A stretch of DNA of 64,000 bases. Origin: JAJYKN01 sp035516155 (GTDB taxonomy: Bacteria > Nitrospirota > UBA9217). How positions within the stretch are numbered: position 1 is the first letter of the stretch; the number at the start of each line of letters is the position of its first letter. A program made the translations under genes and the position numbers. The stretch is from positions 1-64,000 of the forward strand of contig DATJAP010000032.1 in the NCBI GenBank assembly GCA_035516155.1, read 5' to 3'. Below the pieces are notes generated by a model. It had not been told where the DNA came from. It worked only from the letters and a program-made list of their open reading frames with translations, and did not search any database. This document shows, piece after piece, positions 61,342 through 64,000 of the stretch.

Positions 61342-62727
61342 TCATTTTTTTTCTGTAATGGACTGAATGGCGCTGGCGACGATTTGCACCATCTGCTTCA
61401 GATCCCTCGGACTGATGGAGAGCGGCGGCATCAGCACGATTACATTGCCGAGCGGCCGGATAATAAGGCCCTGGCTCCGGCATTCGAGAGTAACTTTAAT
61501 GCCGATCTTGTCTTCTACCGGATAAGGTTCTCTTGTCGTTTTGTCTTTCACCAGTTCAATCCCAACCATAAAACCGCGCTGTCTCACTTCGCCCACGTGG
61601 GAGAACTTTTCAAAAGCTGCTAACTCTTTCGACAATAATTTGATCTTCGGCTGAAGCTTTGTCAGCGTCTTCTCCTTCTTGAACAGGTCGATGCTCGCAA
61701 GAGCGGCAGCGCAGGCCAGGGGATTCCCGGTGTACGTATGGCCGTGAAAGAAGGTCTTCAACTCTCGGTATTCTCCCAGGAAGCCCTGATAGATGTCGTT
61801 CGTCGTAAGCGTCGCGGCAAGGGGGAGATATCCGCCTGTGAGGCCTTTCGCAATGCACAGGATATCCGGTGCGATCCCTTCATGCTCGCATGCAAACATT
61901 TTCCCAGTTCTCCCGAAACCGGTGGCGACCTCGTCCGCGATCATGAGAATGCCGTGAGTAGAACACAGTTCACGGATTTTCTTCAGATATCCAGGCGGCT
62001 GCAAGAGAATGCCCGCGGCGCCCTGCACCAACGGCTCAATGATGATCGCTGCGGTTACAGATGCATATTTCTGGATCGTTCGCTCGGCATGAGTGAGGCA
62101 GGTTTTGAGACATCCGGGATATGACAATCCGTATTTGCATCGGTAACAGTAAGGTGATTCGATCTTGCGTGTCTGGAACAGAAGGGGCTTGTATATTCTA
62201 TGGAAAAGATTGATGCCTCCAACGCTCACGGACCCGATGGTATCGCCGTGATAAGCCTCAGTGAGGGAGAGAAATCCTGTTTTTCGTTGAAATTCTGGAC
62301 CTTTCTGCTGCCAGTATTGGAATGCAATCTTGAGCGCGATCTCCACAGCTGTCGATCCGCTGTCGGAATAAAAGATTCGCGACAGACCTTTCGGCGCTAT
62401 CTTGACTAGTTTTTCGGCAAGGTGTACAGCGGGGATGTTGGAAAGCCCTAGTAGCGTCGTATGGCCGATTCTCTTGAGTTGCGAGGTGACGGCAGCGTCG
62501 ATTTCTTTTTTCCGGTGTCCATGGACCGTTACCCAGAGCGATGATACACCGTCAAGATATTTCCTGCCGTGTATGTCAATGAGAGAACTACCTTTTCCGC
62601 TTTCGATGATAATCTGCGGTTCCTTATCCCAGTCCTGCATCTGGGTGAAAGGATGCCACAGATACATCTTGTCCAGTTTTTCCAGACGATTGCCGGTAGT
62701 TTGTATCTGCATTTTTCGCGGTGACAA
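61342..62727 (-). CDS. bioA: Adenosylmethionine-8-amino-7-oxononanoate aminotransferase
   Basis: PLP enzyme of biotin synthesis that converts KAPA to DAPA. 461 residues: MYLWHPFTQMQDW (BioA N-terminal block), FYSDSGSTAVEIALKIAFQYW, EAYHGDTIGSVSVGG, LMIADEVATGFGRTGKMFACEHEGIAPDILCIAKGLTGGYLPLAATL with the PLP Lys, and FFHGHTYTGNPLACAAALASID. TTG 62727 follows GGGGAG by eight bases and is the chosen start. Other bio genes are not in the window. Confidence 0.95.
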   Translation of the reverse strand: MSPRKMQIQTTGNRLEKLDKMYLWHPFTQMQDWDKEPQIIIESGKGSSLIDIHGRKYLDGVSSLWVTVHGHRKKEIDAAVTSQLKRIGHTTLLGLSNIPAVHLAEKLVKIAPKGLSRIFYSDSGSTAVEIALKIAFQYWQQKGPEFQRKTGFLSLTEAYHGDTIGSVSVGGINLFHRIYKPLLFQTRKIESPYCYRCKYGLSYPGCLKTCLTHAERTIQKYASVTAAIIIEPLVQGAAGILLQPPGYLKKIRELCSTHGILMIADEVATGFGRTGKMFACEHEGIAPDILCIAKGLTGGYLPLAATLTTNDIYQGFLGEYRELKTFFHGHTYTGNPLACAAALASIDLFKKEKTLTKLQPKIKLLSKELAAFEKFSHVGEVRQRGFMVGIELVKDKTTREPYPVEDKIGIKVTLECRSQGLIIRPLGNVIVLMPPLSISPRDLKQMVQIVASAIQSITEKK

Positions 62728-62771
62728 AGAATGATCTCCCCTGATTTCCGTTAAGAATGTCGGTGATTGTT

Positions 62772-62799
62772 ATTATAGTGCGCACATGGTTTTTGTCAA
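62772..62799 (-). promoter_or_regulatory. Consensus sigma-70 promoter of bioA
   Basis: Minus strand TTGACA (62794-62799), 16 bases, TATAAT (62772-62777). The spacer contains the palindrome GTGCGCAC (62778-62785), which is unlike the E. coli BirA operator. About 45 bases before the start codon. Confidence 0.75.
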
Positions 62800-62811
62800 T
62801 AATAAAAAGGC

Positions 62812-62841
62812 TTGAAAACACTCACTTCTTTCTGGTAGAAT
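62812..62841 (+). promoter_or_regulatory. Promoter of the DegQ/HtrA gene
   Basis: TTGAAA (62812-62817), 18-base spacer, TAGAAT (62836-62841). It is divergent from the bioA promoter. Transcription would start near 62848, about 85 bases before the ATG. Confidence 0.45.
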
Positions 62842-62932
62842 ATCAAACTTAGGCATAATGATACAGGATATTTCTCGCGGTATATCCCACACGGTCGAAT
62901 CGACCCGTTTATCCTGGAGGTTTTTCAGCATC

Positions 62933-64000
62933 ATGATCAAGAAGAAGAGTTATCTTATCGCTGCTGCATTTTTACTCGTGCTTGGTGTATTTGTCGGCCT
63001 TGTATTGTCATCGCATCTCAATATTATTTCCCCGCTTCCTGCCAAAAGCCAGATATCGTCCAAAACAGTGGATATCCTCACGCAGTTGAGCGATGCGCAG
63101 TCCGAGGTGGCCGCAGTCGCCACTCCTTCGGTGGTTAATATATCGACAACACGGGTGATCAAGTCGGGAGAGGAAATACCGGGCGATCTGTTTGATGATC
63201 CCTTTTTCAGAAGGTTTTTCGGAGATCAGTTCCCCCATCCGAACGTCCCGAAAGAACACAAGGAGCAGAGCCTTGGATCAGGGGTCATCGTATCCGAGGA
63301 TGGATATATCGTTACGAATAATCATGTGATTGAAAAAGCCCAGGAAATTAAGGTTTTGCTATTGAACAAGCGGGATTATAAAGCAAAGGTTATCGGCGCG
63401 GACCCGAAAACCGACATCGCTGTCATCAAAATAGACGCTAAGGGATTACCGGCGTTGCCATGGGGTGATTCAAACAAGCTCAGAGTGGGAGAGATCGTTT
63501 TTGCAATCGGGAACCCATTCGGACTGAACCAGACCGTAACGATGGGTGTGATCAGCGCCGTCGGCCGAGCGAATGTGGGTATCGCGGATTACGAAGATTT
63601 CATACAAACTGACGCAGCCATAAATCCCGGAAACTCGGGTGGAGCGTTAATTAATGCTCGTGGCGAGTTGATTGGCATTAATACCGCTATCTTGTCGCGG
63701 ACTGGCGGTTATCAGGGCATCGGATTTGCCGTACCGAGCAGCATGGCCCGGCAGGTGATGGATAGCCTAGTGAAGTATAATAGAGTCGTTCGCGGATGGC
63801 TCGGCGTCAGTATACAGGACATAAACGCGGATCTCGCCGAGGAATTTGGTGTCAAGGACCTCAAAGGCGCCTTGGTGAGCGGTGTTATGAAAGGGAGCCC
63901 CGCGGAAAAAGCCGGCATCAAACAGGGGGATGTAATCCTTAACTATGATGATAAGGTGGTCGAAGATACAGGTCATCTCAGAAATATGGTATCCCAGACC
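62933..64000 (+). CDS. degQ: Do-family periplasmic serine protease (DegQ/HtrA), 3' end outside window
   Basis: The first 356 residues are in the window. A signal or anchor segment (MIKKKSYLIAAAFLLVLGVF) precedes an S1C protease domain: the catalytic His in GYIVTNNHVIEKAQ, Asp in GADPKTDIAVIKID and Ser in INPGNSGGALINARG. A PDZ domain begins at about residue 280 (RGWLGVSIQDINADLAEEFG ... GSPAEKAGIKQGDVILNYDD). Envelope protein quality control. ATG 62933 has GGAGG twelve bases upstream. The second PDZ, if present, is cut off. Confidence 0.95.
   Translation, partial: MIKKKSYLIAAAFLLVLGVFVGLVLSSHLNIISPLPAKSQISSKTVDILTQLSDAQSEVAAVATPSVVNISTTRVIKSGEEIPGDLFDDPFFRRFFGDQFPHPNVPKEHKEQSLGSGVIVSEDGYIVTNNHVIEKAQEIKVLLLNKRDYKAKVIGADPKTDIAVIKIDAKGLPALPWGDSNKLRVGEIVFAIGNPFGLNQTVTMGVISAVGRANVGIADYEDFIQTDAAINPGNSGGALINARGELIGINTAILSRTGGYQGIGFAVPSSMARQVMDSLVKYNRVVRGWLGVSIQDINADLAEEFGVKDLKGALVSGVMKGSPAEKAGIKQGDVILNYDDKVVEDTGHLRNMVSQT

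Noticed and set aside
62778..62785. GTGCGCAC in the bioA promoter as a BirA operator
   Set aside because: It does not resemble the known BirA half sites; eight-base palindromes arise often by chance. Noted only as part of the promoter.
1..64000. Search for rRNA, tRNA, CRISPR arrays and prophage
   Set aside because: No tRNA-like T-arm plus acceptor pairing, no regularly spaced repeats and no phage structural or integrase genes were seen by eye. A covariance-model search could still find something small.

Overview
The window comes from a Gram-negative bacterium. It encodes outer-membrane and envelope functions: an LptE-like lipoprotein, a FadL-type porin, LspA, a heptosyltransferase, MurJ, a class A PBP and a lytic transglycosylase. 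The gene mix (ferredoxin-fused EtfA, CooT-like protein, arsenosugar radical-SAM cassette, apparent selenoproteins, GYD protein) fits an anaerobic Nitrospirota or Desulfobacterota lineage. That placement is inferred; there is no rRNA in the window.

Layout. 1-0.6 kb: 3' end of an IS630-type transposase and decayed sequence. 0.67-18 kb: housekeeping genes (leuS, lptE, holA, rpsT on the opposite strand, murJ, an MBL hydrolase, guaB, a DUF523-DUF1722 protein, a class A PBP, ileS, lspA, a decayed lgt remnant, rluD). 18-21.3 kb: a periplasmic rhodanese divergent from a DUF1573 gene with an in-frame TGA, then hflX and a lysine-rich/EF-like fusion. 21.3-35.3 kb: FadL-type porin, heptosyltransferase, MFS transporter, ubiX, bifunctional nuclease, argS, tgt, yajC-secD-secF and a YkgJ cysteine-cluster protein. 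35.5-48.1 kb: TPR/SLT lipoprotein, ZapB-like coiled coil, a broken diguanylate cyclase, a two-gene ABC exporter, a TPR lipoprotein with an adenylate/guanylate cyclase, the AhpD-like/ArsS cassette, a beta-hydroxyacid dehydrogenase, a ChaN-like protein and a GYD protein. 48.5-60.5 kb: small CooT-like genes, then a long leftward lipid operon (yceD-rpmF-plsX-fabH-acyl-CoA dehydrogenase-etfB-etfA-fabD-fabG-acpP-fabF-rnc-radical SAM) starting at a consensus sigma-70 promoter. 60.7-61.3 kb: IS3 remnant. 61.3-64 kb: bioA divergent from a DegQ/HtrA protease that runs off the window.

The strongest unusual signal is two genes in which TGA replaces a family cysteine and is followed at SECIS-like spacing by a hairpin with G early in its loop: a DUF1573 protein (TGA at 18717, motif S-U-G-C) and the arsenosugar protein ArsS (TGA at 44836, motif G-S-S-U). 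ArsS is a family in which selenoproteins are known; I know of no described Sec-containing DUF1573. A second theme is decay: lgt, a diguanylate cyclase and at least one secreted protein are represented only by damaged copies, and two insertion-sequence fragments remain.

No rRNA, tRNA or CRISPR array was recognised.
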